A stretch of DNA of 64,000 bases from Micromonospora olivasterospora (GTDB lineage Bacteria > Actinomycetota > Actinomycetes > Mycobacteriales > Micromonosporaceae), in assembly GCF_007830265.1 (NCBI RefSeq), contig NZ_VLKE01000001.1:2418001-2482000 (forward strand), read 5' to 3'. A program made the position numbers and the translations under genes. Below the pieces are notes generated by a model, which was not told the DNA's origin, ran no database searches, and worked only from the letters and a program-made list of their open reading frames with translations. Shown piece by piece: positions 54,889 to 64,000 of the stretch (position 1 is its first letter; each line of letters starts with the position of its first letter).

Positions 54889-55593
54889 TCAGTCGGGACG
54901 GCGGCGGGTGCGCTCCCGGCCGAGGATCCAGAGCGCCTCGACGCCGTCCTTCCAGGTGATCTTCTTGCCCTCCTCGCGGCCCCGCGCGCGGTAGCTGATC
55001 GGCACCTCGTACGGGCGGATGCGCCGGCGCAGCAGCTTGCCGGTCACCTCCGCCTCCATCCCGAAGCCGCGGGAGCGGATGTCGAGGGAGCGGTAGAGGG
55101 CGACCGGCATCAGTTTGAAGCAGGTCTCCAGGTCGCCGATGTAGGAGTTGAAGAGGATGTTGGCCGCCATGGTGACGCCCTTGTTGCCCATCACGTACCA
55201 GAAGCTGTACGCGCTGTGGCTGCCGAAGGTGCGATTGCCGTAGACCACGGTGGCGCGGCCGTCGAGCACCGGGTCGAGCAGCTTCGGGATGTCCTGCGGG
55301 TCGTATTCCAGGTCGGCGTCGAGGATGACCATGTACTCGCCCTCGGCGTTGTCGACCGCCGTCTTGATGGCCGCGCCCTTGCCAGCGTTGCGCTGGTGGG
55401 TGATCACGCGCAGCCGCGCGTCGTCCGCCCGGCCGAGGATCTCGGCCGTCCCGTCCCGGCTGCCGTCGTCGACCACGACCAGCTCGATCTCGCACGGGTA
55501 GTCGACCGCCAATGCCTGCTTGAGGGCATCCGCGATGCGTTCTTCCTCGTTGTAGACCGGCATGAGGATCGAGAGCTTCACGGAAATCTCCAC
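54889..55593 (-). CDS. Family-2 glycosyltransferase (dolichyl-phosphate-mannose synthase-like)
   Basis: 234 residues. KLSILMPVYNEEERIADALK, VVVDDGSRDGTAEIL and the DxD-containing YMVILDADLEYDPQDIPKLL are GT2 motifs; RSRGFGMEAEVTGKLLRRRI matches the GT2 branch that glycosylates polyprenyl phosphate. Makes lipid-linked sugars, the donors used by GT-C membrane enzymes such as its divergent neighbour. Confidence 0.92.
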   Translation of the reverse strand: MEISVKLSILMPVYNEEERIADALKQALAVDYPCEIELVVVDDGSRDGTAEILGRADDARLRVITHQRNAGKGAAIKTAVDNAEGEYMVILDADLEYDPQDIPKLLDPVLDGRATVVYGNRTFGSHSAYSFWYVMGNKGVTMAANILFNSYIGDLETCFKLMPVALYRSLDIRSRGFGMEAEVTGKLLRRRIRPYEVPISYRARGREEGKKITWKDGVEALWILGRERTRRRPD

Positions 55594-55703
55594 GGTGGCG
55601 ACGACACGTCATACCTAGCCTAGCCTGGCAGGTCAGCGCGGGGGGTTCGCCACCGCCGGGCATCGCCGCCGCGTCCTCAGCCGCATGGTGAATACTTCGC
55701 GCC

Positions 55704-57827
55704 ATGTCGGCAGCCGGCTCCCTGCTCGTGGCGGCCCCACCCGCCGCCGTCGTGTCGTTCGTCGTGGCGCTGCGCCCCCGCGCGGCGGACGCGATCGCTC
55801 CGCTGCGGCTGGCCGTGCTGCGGGCCGCGGTGGTCACCGGCGCGTTCGCGGTGCTGACGGTGGAGCTGCTCGGCGCACTGCGCCTGCTGACCCTGCCCGC
55901 GTTCGCGGCGGCCTGGCTCCTGCTGCTCGCCGTCGCGGTGCTGGCGGCCGGGTGGCGGCTGCGGCGCGACGGCACGTCCGTGGCCGGCTTGGCGGCCGCC
56001 GTCCGCGCGCGCCGCGCCGGGCTGGCCCATTCCTGGCGTACGGCCGGACGCGGGGAGCGCCTGCTGCTCGGCACGGTCGGCGGGCTGGTGCTGGTCGAGC
56101 TGCTGATCGCCCTGCTCGCCGAGCCGAACAACTTCGACTCCCAGACCTACCACCTGCCGAAGGTGGAGCACTGGGTGGCCCAGCGGAGCCTGGAGTTCTG
56201 GCCGACGGCGATCCACCGGCAGGTGACCATCCCGCCCGGCGCGGAGTACCTGCTGCTGCACCTGCGGCTGTTCACCGGCGGGGACGGGCTGCACAACCTG
56301 GTCCAGTGGGCCGCCGGGGTGGGCTGCCTGCTGCTGGCCACGCGGATCGCCGCCCAGGTCGGCGGCGGCCGGCGGGCCCAGGCGCTCACCGCGTTCGTGC
56401 TGGCCACCACGCCGATGGTGGCGCTCCAGGCGACCAGCACCCAGACCGACCTGGTCTGCGCCGCGTGGGTGGCCTGCGTCGCGACCCTGGCGCTGGACGG
56501 GCTGCGCCGGCGGGCCGGCGTCGGCACCCTGCTGCTGCTCGGCGCGGCGACCGGGTTGACGGCCGTGACGAAGACGAGCGGGCTGATCGCGGTCGGGCCG
56601 CTGCTGCTGCTCTGGGGCATCGGCCAGCTCCGGCTGGCCCACCTGGGGATCGGCCAGGTAACGGCGGCGGCCGTGGCGGACGGGTCAAGGCCCGGCGGTA
56701 GGGCGCGGCGGGCCGGGGCGGGGCCGTCGGGGGCTTCCGGGGTCCTCCGGGCCGGTGCCGGTTCGGTGCTGGTGCTGCTGGTCGCCCTGGTGGTGGTCGG
56801 CCCGTTCCTGGCCCGCGTGCAGGCGGAGTTCGGCCACCCGCTGGGACCGCCGCGGCTGCGCGAGTCGATCCCGACGGAGCGGCACGACCCCGCGTCCGTG
56901 CTGGTCAACGCGCTGCGCATCGGGCACACCGCGCTGGACACCCCGCTCGCGCCGGTGCGCTCCGGCACCGCCGAGGCGATCATGGGCGGCGCCCGGGCGA
57001 TCGGGGTGGACCCGCAGGACCGGGCGATCACGTTCGGTCGGGAGAACTTCCCGGTGCCGGCCTGGTACCCGGACGAGGACCGGGTGGCGTTCCCGCTGGC
57101 CGGCGCGCTGGTGCTGGTCGGGGCGGCGCTGGCGGTGGCCCGCCCGGGCCGGGTCAGCCCGGCGGCGGCCGGCGCGCTGCGCGCGTACGCGGTCGTGGTG
57201 GTGACCGCCGTGGCGCTGCACACCGCGATGATCAAATGGCAGCCGTGGGGCAACCGGCTGCTGCTCTACGCCCTGGTCCTGGCGGCCCCGCTGGCCGGGC
57301 TCTGGCTGGACGCGCTGTTCCGCCGCCGGCTCGCCCCGGTCCCGGGACCGGGCTCGGCGGGGCGGCGGTCCGTGGCGGCCGGGCTGGCGGTGACCGTGCT
57401 CGCCACGTCCGCGCTGGCCGGGGTCCTCGCGCTGTCGTACGGCTTCCCGCGCCGCCTGGTCGGGGCCGGCTCGGTCTTCACCACCTCGGAGTGGGACACC
57501 CGCTTCCTGCGCCGGCCGCAGTGGGCGGAGGAGTTCCGCTGGGCGGCCGACGCCGTCCGGGCCTCCGGCGCCCGGCGGGTCGGGTTGGTGCAGCAGAACG
57601 ACAACTGGGAGTACCCATGGTGGCTGCTCCTGCGGGACGCCGACGGCGGCTCGCCGGATCTGGCGGCGCTCCAGTCGGTGCTGCCGGACCGCCCGCCGGC
57701 CGACCCGGCCTCGGTGGACGCGATCGTCTGCACCGGCAGCCGGAAGGCGTGCGCGGAGCTCGTGCCGGCCGGCTGGGCGCTGGAATGGCGCGGCTACGTC
57801 GGCTACGCCCTCCCGCCCCGCGGCTGA
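55704..57827 (+). CDS. Large membrane glycosyltransferase (GT39/ArnT-like)
   Basis: 707 residues with about 10-12 helices. The first loop contains EPNNFDSQTYHLPKVEHWVA, with Asp and Glu in the place of GT-C catalytic residues, and LLLHLRLFTGGDGLHNLVQW. The C-terminal soluble part holds RRVGLVQQNDNWEYPWWLLL. Likely transfers a polyprenyl-linked sugar to protein or envelope glycan on the outer face. Divergent from the GT2 gene; the two could form donor and transferase. Confidence 0.82.
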   Translation: MSAAGSLLVAAPPAAVVSFVVALRPRAADAIAPLRLAVLRAAVVTGAFAVLTVELLGALRLLTLPAFAAAWLLLLAVAVLAAGWRLRRDGTSVAGLAAAVRARRAGLAHSWRTAGRGERLLLGTVGGLVLVELLIALLAEPNNFDSQTYHLPKVEHWVAQRSLEFWPTAIHRQVTIPPGAEYLLLHLRLFTGGDGLHNLVQWAAGVGCLLLATRIAAQVGGGRRAQALTAFVLATTPMVALQATSTQTDLVCAAWVACVATLALDGLRRRAGVGTLLLLGAATGLTAVTKTSGLIAVGPLLLLWGIGQLRLAHLGIGQVTAAAVADGSRPGGRARRAGAGPSGASGVLRAGAGSVLVLLVALVVVGPFLARVQAEFGHPLGPPRLRESIPTERHDPASVLVNALRIGHTALDTPLAPVRSGTAEAIMGGARAIGVDPQDRAITFGRENFPVPAWYPDEDRVAFPLAGALVLVGAALAVARPGRVSPAAAGALRAYAVVVVTAVALHTAMIKWQPWGNRLLLYALVLAAPLAGLWLDALFRRRLAPVPGPGSAGRRSVAAGLAVTVLATSALAGVLALSYGFPRRLVGAGSVFTTSEWDTRFLRRPQWAEEFRWAADAVRASGARRVGLVQQNDNWEYPWWLLLRDADGGSPDLAALQSVLPDRPPADPASVDAIVCTGSRKACAELVPAGWALEWRGYVGYALPPRG

Positions 57828-57862
57828 CGCCGCCCCGCCGCTGACGCCGCCCACCTCCGGGT

Positions 57863-57887
57863 GGCACAACTTCCTGGAAGTTGTGCC
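57863..57887. repeat. Perfect 12-bp palindrome
   Basis: GGCACAACTTCC-T-GGAAGTTGTGCC between the membrane glycosyltransferase and the secreted hydrolase, with a third related ACAACTTCC at about 57908. The single-base centre suits an operator rather than a hairpin terminator. Confidence 0.75.
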
Positions 57888-58054
57888 CTCCGTCGCCGGT
57901 CGAGGGGACAACTTCCACGAACTTGCGCGGATCTTGGTCCGGGGCGCGCCCGAGTTCGCGCCCGCTATCGAGACGTATTCACATATATCGACGTAGGCGT
58001 TACCGTCTGGTAACTCGGTCGACGTCCCGCGATCGAGTGGAAGGAGTGCGTCTG

Positions 58055-59653
58055 ATGTCTGGTCCCCCCGCCAGGCGCGCCCGGCGGTCCCGGCGACGGA
58101 GCCTGGCCGTCGTCCTCGCCACCGCGCTCGTCCTGCCGATGCTCGCCGGGCCGGCCACCCCCGCCGCCGCGGCCGACCGACCGCCCGTCCAACCGCTCCC
58201 CGCCAACCTCGAAGCCGTCCGCGCCACCGAGGCCACCGCCCTGTACGGCAGCCCCGAGCTCCGGCCGATCGAGCAGCGGCGCACGTCGCTGGTCACCATG
58301 GGCGACAGCGAGATCTCCGGCGAGGGGGTCGGCAACTACGTCCCCGGCACCCACCAGCCGGGCAACTGGTGCGACCGGTCGTACGACCAGGCCGTGTTCC
58401 GTACCGGCATCGTGTCCGACACGCAGTACAACCTGGCGTGCTCCGGGGCCACGCCGTGGAACCTGGTGGCCGGTGGCCCGACCCAGCACGACGAGCTGAA
58501 CCAGGGCGACTACCTGGCGATCAAAGCCCGCAACACGCGCGTCAGGCTGATCTGGGTGGTCGTCGGCGCCAACGGCGACGGCACGATCCAGTTCGGCCCG
58601 GTGGCCACCGACTGCGCACTGCGGCGGGTGTTCTTCATGGGCACCTGCTGGCCGACGTACACCGACCAGTGGACCGTCCGCACCGACGGCAGCCGGCAGG
58701 CCGTCGAGGAGGCGCTCACCTCGATCCGGCAGACCATGACCAACGCCGGCTACCTGCGCTCGGACTACGAGCTGGTGCTGATGTCGTACCCGAGCCCCGC
58801 CAGCCCGGACGTCGAGGACAACCCGAACTTCCCGGGCTGGTACTCGGGCGGCTGCCTGCTCTACCTGGCCGACACGGCGTTCGCCCGGAACAAGGCGGTG
58901 CCGCTGTTCGAGTCGGCGCTGCGCGCCGCCGCCGCCAACACCGGCACCCGCTACCTGGACGCCAGCCGGCTCTTCCACGGCCACGAGGTGTGCACCGACA
59001 ACACCTCGGTACGGGGCCTCTACATCGAACTCGGCATCTGGGACGAGAACGCGGCCCGCCAGTCGTTCCACCCCAACTTCCGGGGCCACGGCATGTTCGC
59101 CCAGTGCATCACCCAGTTCTGGAACTCCGGGCAGCAGCAGGCGACCTGCGTCGACCCGGCCAGCACCGGCGCCGGCGTCCTGTACAGCGGGCTCATGGAG
59201 TTCCGGCAACTGCGCAACCTGGCCACCGGCACCTGCGTCGACGGCAAGGGGTACGACTCCCGAAACGGCACCGTCCAGCAGTCGTACGCCTGCCACGGCG
59301 GCCGTAACCAGGGCTTCTGGTACGACCCGACGCGCCAGTCGCTGCACTCGGAACTGTCGCACGACCGCTGCCTCGACGTGTCGGGTGGTTCGCTGACCGC
59401 CAACACCACGGTCAACATCCACGACTGCCACGGCGGCGCCAACCAGAAGTTCGTGTTCGCCGGCAACCAGCTCAAGCCGGCCGGCGCGGCCAACCTCTGC
59501 GTGGCGTTCGACAGCCCGTTGCTGGGCACGCCCCGGCTGCGGCTGGCCACCTGCTCGACCAGCAGCCGGCAGCAGTGGTCGTTCGAGTCGCGCAGCTTCG
59601 CCAACCCGGTCGGCTACGGCCACGACGACTTCATCGGCTCGCGCGTCTACTGA
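58055..59653 (+). CDS. Secreted SGNH/GDSL hydrolase with ricin-B lectin domain
   Basis: 532 residues from ATG 58055 (AAGGAG 8 bases upstream). Twin-basic signal peptide (RRARRSRRRSLAVVLATALV, cleavage probably after AAAA). Catalytic domain: VTMGDSEISGEGVGNY (block I Ser), GANGDG (block III-like Asn) and SFHPNFRGHGMFAQC (block V His). C-terminal ~130 residues form a beta-trefoil (LATGTCVDGKGYDSRNGT, DRCLDVSGGSLTANTTVNIH) with QxW-like repeats (NQGFWYD, NQKFVF, QQWSF) that binds sugars. Probably an esterase acting on plant or cell-wall polysaccharide outside the cell. Confidence 0.92.
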   Translation: MSGPPARRARRSRRRSLAVVLATALVLPMLAGPATPAAAADRPPVQPLPANLEAVRATEATALYGSPELRPIEQRRTSLVTMGDSEISGEGVGNYVPGTHQPGNWCDRSYDQAVFRTGIVSDTQYNLACSGATPWNLVAGGPTQHDELNQGDYLAIKARNTRVRLIWVVVGANGDGTIQFGPVATDCALRRVFFMGTCWPTYTDQWTVRTDGSRQAVEEALTSIRQTMTNAGYLRSDYELVLMSYPSPASPDVEDNPNFPGWYSGGCLLYLADTAFARNKAVPLFESALRAAAANTGTRYLDASRLFHGHEVCTDNTSVRGLYIELGIWDENAARQSFHPNFRGHGMFAQCITQFWNSGQQQATCVDPASTGAGVLYSGLMEFRQLRNLATGTCVDGKGYDSRNGTVQQSYACHGGRNQGFWYDPTRQSLHSELSHDRCLDVSGGSLTANTTVNIHDCHGGANQKFVFAGNQLKPAGAANLCVAFDSPLLGTPRLRLATCSTSSRQQWSFESRSFANPVGYGHDDFIGSRVY

Positions 59654-59691
59654 CCAGCGCCGGGGCTGACCCGGCTGGCCGGGGTCGTGTC

Positions 59692-59734
59692 GGCAGGTCC
59701 CCTGGAAACGCCAGGCGTTGCCGGGGGACCTGCC
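59692..59734. terminator. Bidirectional terminator hairpin
   Basis: 11-bp stem GGCAGGTCCCC (59692-59702) / GGGGACCTGCC (59724-59734) between the convergent hydrolase and lipoprotein genes. Confidence 0.8.
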
Positions 59735-59736
59735 CT

Positions 59737-60333
59737 TCACCTGATCAGGACGAGGCGGGCCGTTGCGGTGTCGCCGTTCTTGGCGCCGGCCACCCCGACC
59801 GTCGTGCCGACCTTGACCGCGCTCGGCTGGATCGTCGTACGCCGCTCGACCACCCGGAGGTTCTCGCCGAAGGCCCAGGTCATGGTGAAGCCGTCGGTCG
59901 ACTTCACGGTCATCGAGTCGCCGTCGATCGCGGTCACCTCGCCGCGCTGGACGGCCACCGTCCGCGTACCGCCGTCCTTCGTCCGCACGACCGCCTCGCC
60001 GTGCAGCGTGCCGCGGCGCAGCAGCACCCGGGCCCGGTGGCGCTTGCGCCACTCCTCGGCCCGCTCGCCCCGCCTCGCCTTCTCCCCCGCGCTCGGCGAC
60101 GGCTCGCCCGAGGCGGCGGGCGCGGGCGCGGCGACCCGCTCCAGGTCCAGGTCACCGGGGTCGAAGCCCAGCGCGGCCAACGCCTGGCCGTCCTCGCCCA
60201 GCGCGGCGGACACCTCGACCGCGGCCTCCTGCCGGCCGGCTTCGGTCACCTCGGCCGGGCCGCACCCGGCCACGCCGAACGCGAGCGCCGCGAGCAGCGC
60301 GCTGGTGCCGGCGACGAGTCCGTGACGTGCCAT
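59737..60333 (-). CDS. Lipoprotein with DUF5666-like domain
   Basis: 198 residues from ATG 60333 (AAAGGGAGA upstream). Signal with lipobox VAGC (LLAALAFGVAGCGPAE), a charged linker, then small beta repeats (GTLHGEAVVRTKDGGTRTVA, GEVTAIDGDSMTVKSTDGFT, VKVGTTVGVAG) typical of DUF5666. Lies downstream of the sensor kinase gene in the same direction, 56 bases away, and may be its accessory extracytoplasmic protein. Confidence 0.85.
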   Translation of the reverse strand: MARHGLVAGTSALLAALAFGVAGCGPAEVTEAGRQEAAVEVSAALGEDGQALAALGFDPGDLDLERVAAPAPAASGEPSPSAGEKARRGERAEEWRKRHRARVLLRRGTLHGEAVVRTKDGGTRTVAVQRGEVTAIDGDSMTVKSTDGFTMTWAFGENLRVVERRTTIQPSAVKVGTTVGVAGAKNGDTATARLVLIR

Positions 60334-60389
60334 GAGTCTCCCTTTCCGTCGGTTGGTCCCCAGCGTCGCGCGTCGGGGCTCAGGCGAGG

Positions 60390-61892
60390 TCAGCGTGATG
60401 TTCGGGTCAGGTAAGGATCCGCCGGCAGCCGGACGGTGAACGCCGCCCCGCCCTCCGGTGCGTGCCCGGCGGCGATCTCCCCGCCGAGCCGGCGGACCAG
60501 TCCCGCGGCGAGCGCCAGGCCGAGCCCGCTGCCGACCTTGCGCACCCCCCGGTAACGCTGGTGCAGCGCGCCGCGCTCGAACGCCACCGCCAGGTCGTCG
60601 TCGGTGAAGCCCGGGCCGCCGTCGCGCACCTCCAGCACGCCGCCGGCGGCCGGACCGGAACCGGCCGGCCGGGCCGCGAGCACCACCGGCGCCCCCGGCG
60701 GTACGACCCGCAGCGCGTTCTCCAGCAGCCCGTCGACCACCTGCCGGATCCGCCCCGGATCGGTGTAGGCCGGCACGGGCCGGTCGGCGATCTCCGTGCG
60801 GAACGGCACCCCGACGGCGGCGCACCGGCCCGCCCAGGTCCGCTCCGCGTCCGCCGCCAGCCGGGCCAGGTCGACGGGCACCGGCTCCAGCGGGAAGTCG
60901 GCGGCCTCCAGCCGGGCCAGCGCGAGCAGGTCGCGGACCAGCCGGTCCAGGTGCTCGGCCTCGGCCAGCATGGTCCGCCCGGTGTCCGGGGCCTCGTCCG
61001 CGCCGACCACCCCGTCGGCGAGCGCCTCGGCGTACCCGCGGATCGCGGTGAGCGGCGTGCGCAGCTCGTGCGATACGGAGAGCAGGAACTCCCGCTGCCG
61101 CCCCTCGCTGGTGGCCAGCGCGGCGGCCAGCCCGTTCAGCGCGAGCGCCAGCTCGGCGACCTCGTCGGGCGGCTCGACCGGCACCCGGACCGACCGGTCG
61201 CCGGCGCTGAGCCGGGCGGCGGCGGTGGCGGCGGTGCGGATCGGGCGGGCCAGCCGGCGGGCCAGCAGCGATCCGGCGGCCAGCCCGGCGGCGAGTCCGG
61301 CGAGCAGCGGCAGCCAGAGGCTCAGCAGGACCCTGCCCCACAGCCCGGGGGTGGCCGGGCGGGTGAGCACGACGCCGTCCCCGCCGGGCAGCGCCCGCCC
61401 CTCGACCAGGGCGCGCTTGCCGGCCACCAGCCGTCGACCGGAGACGTTGCGCCCCTCGGCGACCCGGTTCACGACCTGGCGGGGCAGTCCTGCGCGGTCG
61501 ACCGCGCCGGCCCGGACGACGTACACGTCGACGTTCTGCGCCCGGAGCTGGCGGATCAGCCGGTCGCCGGCGGCGTCCCGCTGCCGTACCGACCGGACGC
61601 GCAGCACGTCGGCGGCGAGCCGGGCCTGCGCGGCGAGGGCGTCCTGGTCGCGCCGCTCCGCCCCGCGCACCGCGAGCGGCACCGCCACGAGCGCGGTGAC
61701 CAGCACCGAGACGAGCGCCACGGCGCAGGTGACCAGCACCGCCCGCGCGGTGAGCGTACGGCCGGGACGGCGGCCCGGCGACGCGGTCGGACGGGCGCCG
61801 ATCACCGGCAGCGCGACGGTCGGCTGAGCCGGGACGGGCGTCTCCGGCGAGGCCGCCCCGGGCCCGTCCGCGGGCGGCGGGTGCTCAACCAT
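60390..61892 (-). CDS. Two-component sensor histidine kinase
   Basis: 500 residues. Two membrane helices (VLVTCAVALVSVLVTALVAV and VLLSLWLPLLAGLAAGLAAG) frame a ~100-residue extracellular sensor; HAMP (LARPIRTAATAAARLSAGDR), H-box FLLSVSHELRTPLTAIRGYA, N-box VVDGLLENALRVV and G boxes RDGGPGFTDDD / VGSGLGLALA follow. The start overlaps the response-regulator gene by 8 bases. Signal unknown. Confidence 0.95.
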   Translation of the reverse strand: MVEHPPPADGPGAASPETPVPAQPTVALPVIGARPTASPGRRPGRTLTARAVLVTCAVALVSVLVTALVAVPLAVRGAERRDQDALAAQARLAADVLRVRSVRQRDAAGDRLIRQLRAQNVDVYVVRAGAVDRAGLPRQVVNRVAEGRNVSGRRLVAGKRALVEGRALPGGDGVVLTRPATPGLWGRVLLSLWLPLLAGLAAGLAAGSLLARRLARPIRTAATAAARLSAGDRSVRVPVEPPDEVAELALALNGLAAALATSEGRQREFLLSVSHELRTPLTAIRGYAEALADGVVGADEAPDTGRTMLAEAEHLDRLVRDLLALARLEAADFPLEPVPVDLARLAADAERTWAGRCAAVGVPFRTEIADRPVPAYTDPGRIRQVVDGLLENALRVVPPGAPVVLAARPAGSGPAAGGVLEVRDGGPGFTDDDLAVAFERGALHQRYRGVRKVGSGLGLALAAGLVRRLGGEIAAGHAPEGGAAFTVRLPADPYLTRTSR

Positions 61893-62580
61893 CGGCGGCG
61901 TACCCGACGCCCCGGTGGGTGCGGATCACCCCGGCCGCCGCGCCCAGCTTGGCCCGGACCTGCGCGACGTGCACGTCCACGGTACGGGTGCCGGCGTGTG
62001 CGGCGTACCCCCAGACGCCGGCCAGCAGTTCCTCGCGCGTGAACACCCGGCCGGGGCGGGCCATCAGGTGGGCGAGCAGGTCGAACTCCGTGGAGGTGAG
62101 CTGGACCGGGGCACCGGCCACGGCCACCGTCCGGCGGGTCGGGTCGAGGGTCACCGGGCCGACCACCCGGCTCCGCTCGGCGGTCTCGGGCGCGCCGGCC
62201 GCGCGGCGGAGCACGGCGCGGACCCGGGCGACCAACTCGCGCGGGCTGAACGGCTTGGTCACGTAGTCGTCGGCGCCGAGTTCCAGGCCGACGATCCGGT
62301 CCACCTCGTCGTCCCGGGCGGTGAGGAAGATGACGGGCGTCCAGTCGCCGGCCGCGCGCAGCCGCCGGCAGATCTCGGTGCCGGCGAGGCCCGGCAGGGC
62401 GATGTCGAGCACGCAGGCCACCGGGCGCAGCCGGCGGGCGGCGGCCAGGCCGGCGTCGCCGTCGCGCTCGCGGTGTACGCCGAAGCCGTCCCGGGCCAGG
62501 TAGAGCCGGACCAGGTCGGCGATGGCCGGCTCGTCCTCGACGAGGAGGATCAGCCCGCGCCCGGGTGCGTCGACGGTCAC
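61885..62580 (-). CDS. OmpR/PhoB-type response regulator
   Basis: 231 residues. Receiver: ILLVEDEPAIADLVRLYLAR (acidic pair), CVLDIALPGLAGTEI (phospho-Asp), FLTAR, YVTKPFSPRELVARV (Lys). C-terminal winged helix: LTSTEFDLLAHLMARPGRVF then TREELLAGVWGYAA and TVDVHVAQVRAKLG. First gene of the kinase operon. Possibly controls the lipoprotein and itself; no operator seen. Confidence 0.96.
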   Translation of the reverse strand: MTVDAPGRGLILLVEDEPAIADLVRLYLARDGFGVHRERDGDAGLAAARRLRPVACVLDIALPGLAGTEICRRLRAAGDWTPVIFLTARDDEVDRIVGLELGADDYVTKPFSPRELVARVRAVLRRAAGAPETAERSRVVGPVTLDPTRRTVAVAGAPVQLTSTEFDLLAHLMARPGRVFTREELLAGVWGYAAHAGTRTVDVHVAQVRAKLGAAAGVIRTHRGVGYAADG

Positions 62581-62689
62581 CGCCCCATGATTGCCGACCG
62601 GCGCCGACGCGGAACGTCGGGCGTGTTCGAATCAGGTAAGGATCGGTGCCGGCTCAGTGCATGGTCGGGCTCAGTGCATGATCGCGGGC

Positions 62690-63199
62690 TCAGTGCACCA
62701 CGACGGGCCGGGGCGCGCCGGCACGCGGGCCGGCCGACAGGTCCCCGATCGTGGCGACGAGCCGCTCGCGCGGCGTCCGCAGCCGGGTACGGAACGCGTG
62801 GTGCAGCAGCGTGTCGAGCTGCCACACCTGCTTCGGGTGCTGGGTGCGGATGAGGAACCGCTCCCGCACCCCGTCGATGGCGGTGGCGGCCAACTCCACC
62901 CCGGGCAGCCGGGGGTCGGGGCTCCACGTGACGTCGCTGAGCTCGCGCAACTCGGCGTTGAGGTGCAGGCGCAGCCGGTGCAGCACCCGGGACTGCCGGG
63001 TGACCACGAGCCGCCGGTGGGTGAGCAGCAGCAGGTACTCGCCGACCGGCCGCTCGGGGCGGCTGCACCGGGTGACCAGAACCGTGGCGTCGCCGGAGCC
63101 CACGCACCGGCGGAAGATCGGCATGTGACGGCTGGCGGTCTGCACCGCCAGCCCGGTCTCGGCGGCCGCGGGGAGGAACGTTCGGGAGAAGACGTCCAT
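62690..63199 (-). CDS. Hypothetical actinobacterial protein
   Basis: 169 residues from ATG 63199 (the frame is open further up without homology-like sequence). Reads MDVFSRTFLPAAAETGLAVQ, VLVTRCSRPERPVGEYLLLL, THRRLVVTRQSRVLHRLRLH and ERFLIRTQHPKQVWQLDTLL, a mixed beta/alpha protein resembling a PH-like lipid or ligand fold in rhythm. No family assigned. Coding bias good. Confidence 0.65.
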   Translation of the reverse strand: MDVFSRTFLPAAAETGLAVQTASRHMPIFRRCVGSGDATVLVTRCSRPERPVGEYLLLLTHRRLVVTRQSRVLHRLRLHLNAELRELSDVTWSPDPRLPGVELAATAIDGVRERFLIRTQHPKQVWQLDTLLHHAFRTRLRTPRERLVATIGDLSAGPRAGAPRPVVVH

Positions 63200-63311
63200 G
63201 ACCTGCCCAACGACCGCCGACGGCGACGTGATATGGGTCACCGCCGGGTTGCGGAACTTCCACGCCCTTGAGTCGCACTCCCGGTCCGTTTTGGTGTAAG
63301 GAGAGGCCCGG

Positions 63312-64000
<689 letters not shown>

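Noticed and set aside
57965..60052. A 695-codon minus frame opposite the SGNH hydrolase
   Set aside because: The plus strand has signal peptide, catalytic blocks and lectin repeats; the minus frame is a complement artefact.

Overview
The window is high-GC, GC-third-position-rich DNA with leaderless-looking or GGAGG-type starts, dense 4-nt stop/start overlaps, a pSAM2-type integrative element, SoxR, DmdR/IdeR-like iron boxes and zinc-ribbon mobile-element genes. This points to an actinobacterium, most likely Micromonosporaceae (Micromonospora or a close relative); the genus is an inference from gene content, not a database match.

Layout. (1) 1-23.4 kb is an accessory, IS-scarred stretch. It opens with the N-terminal two thirds or more of a very large minus-strand toxin-like protein that runs off the left edge, then a sugar-lactone-oxidase-like flavoenzyme, an NAD-dependent DNA ligase, a decayed decarboxylase/acetyltransferase pair, two identical 1674-bp ISL3-family copies (8027-9700 and 14305-15978), a frameshifted IS21-family element (about 11545-14297), several interrupted genes, msrB/msrA (msrA frameshifted), an LtrA-like membrane protein, an epoxide hydrolase and two other alpha/beta hydrolases, and a VOC protein. 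Two tRNA genes (Arg-ACG, Ser-GCT) mark the return to chromosomal backbone at 23.5 kb.

(2) 23.7-35.1 kb looks like backbone: a frameshifted Ala/Pro/Lys-rich protein, a CPBP protease, a globin-reductase, an unusual HTH-peptide deformylase fusion, an iron-box-controlled FhuF-like protein, a multi-pass membrane protein divergent from a methyltransferase, a PEBP protein, a 37-residue membrane peptide and a second methyltransferase.

(3) 35216-51446 is a complete actinomycete integrative and conjugative element (AICE), bounded by an 84-bp direct repeat that contains the 3' part of tRNA-Ser(UGA). It carries a low-GC cargo pair with C-terminal membrane anchors, a GntR/KorSA-like regulator with an HAD phosphatase, a train of small zinc-binding and NUDIX genes, membrane 'spread' candidates, a TraB/FtsK translocase, primase-polymerase, a YfjI-like protein, an array of ten perfect 8-bp repeats that may be the origin, an excisionase and a tyrosine integrase. 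Regulation, replication, conjugation and excision modules are all present and in the usual order, so the element may still be active.

(4) 51.5-64 kb returns to backbone: a quinone oxidoreductase with divergent-type SoxR, a split transketolase, a family-2 glycosyltransferase beside a large membrane glycosyltransferase, a secreted SGNH hydrolase with a ricin-type lectin domain, a DUF5666-like lipoprotein followed by a histidine kinase/response regulator pair, a hypothetical gene, and the 3' part of a thiolase gene that runs off the right edge.
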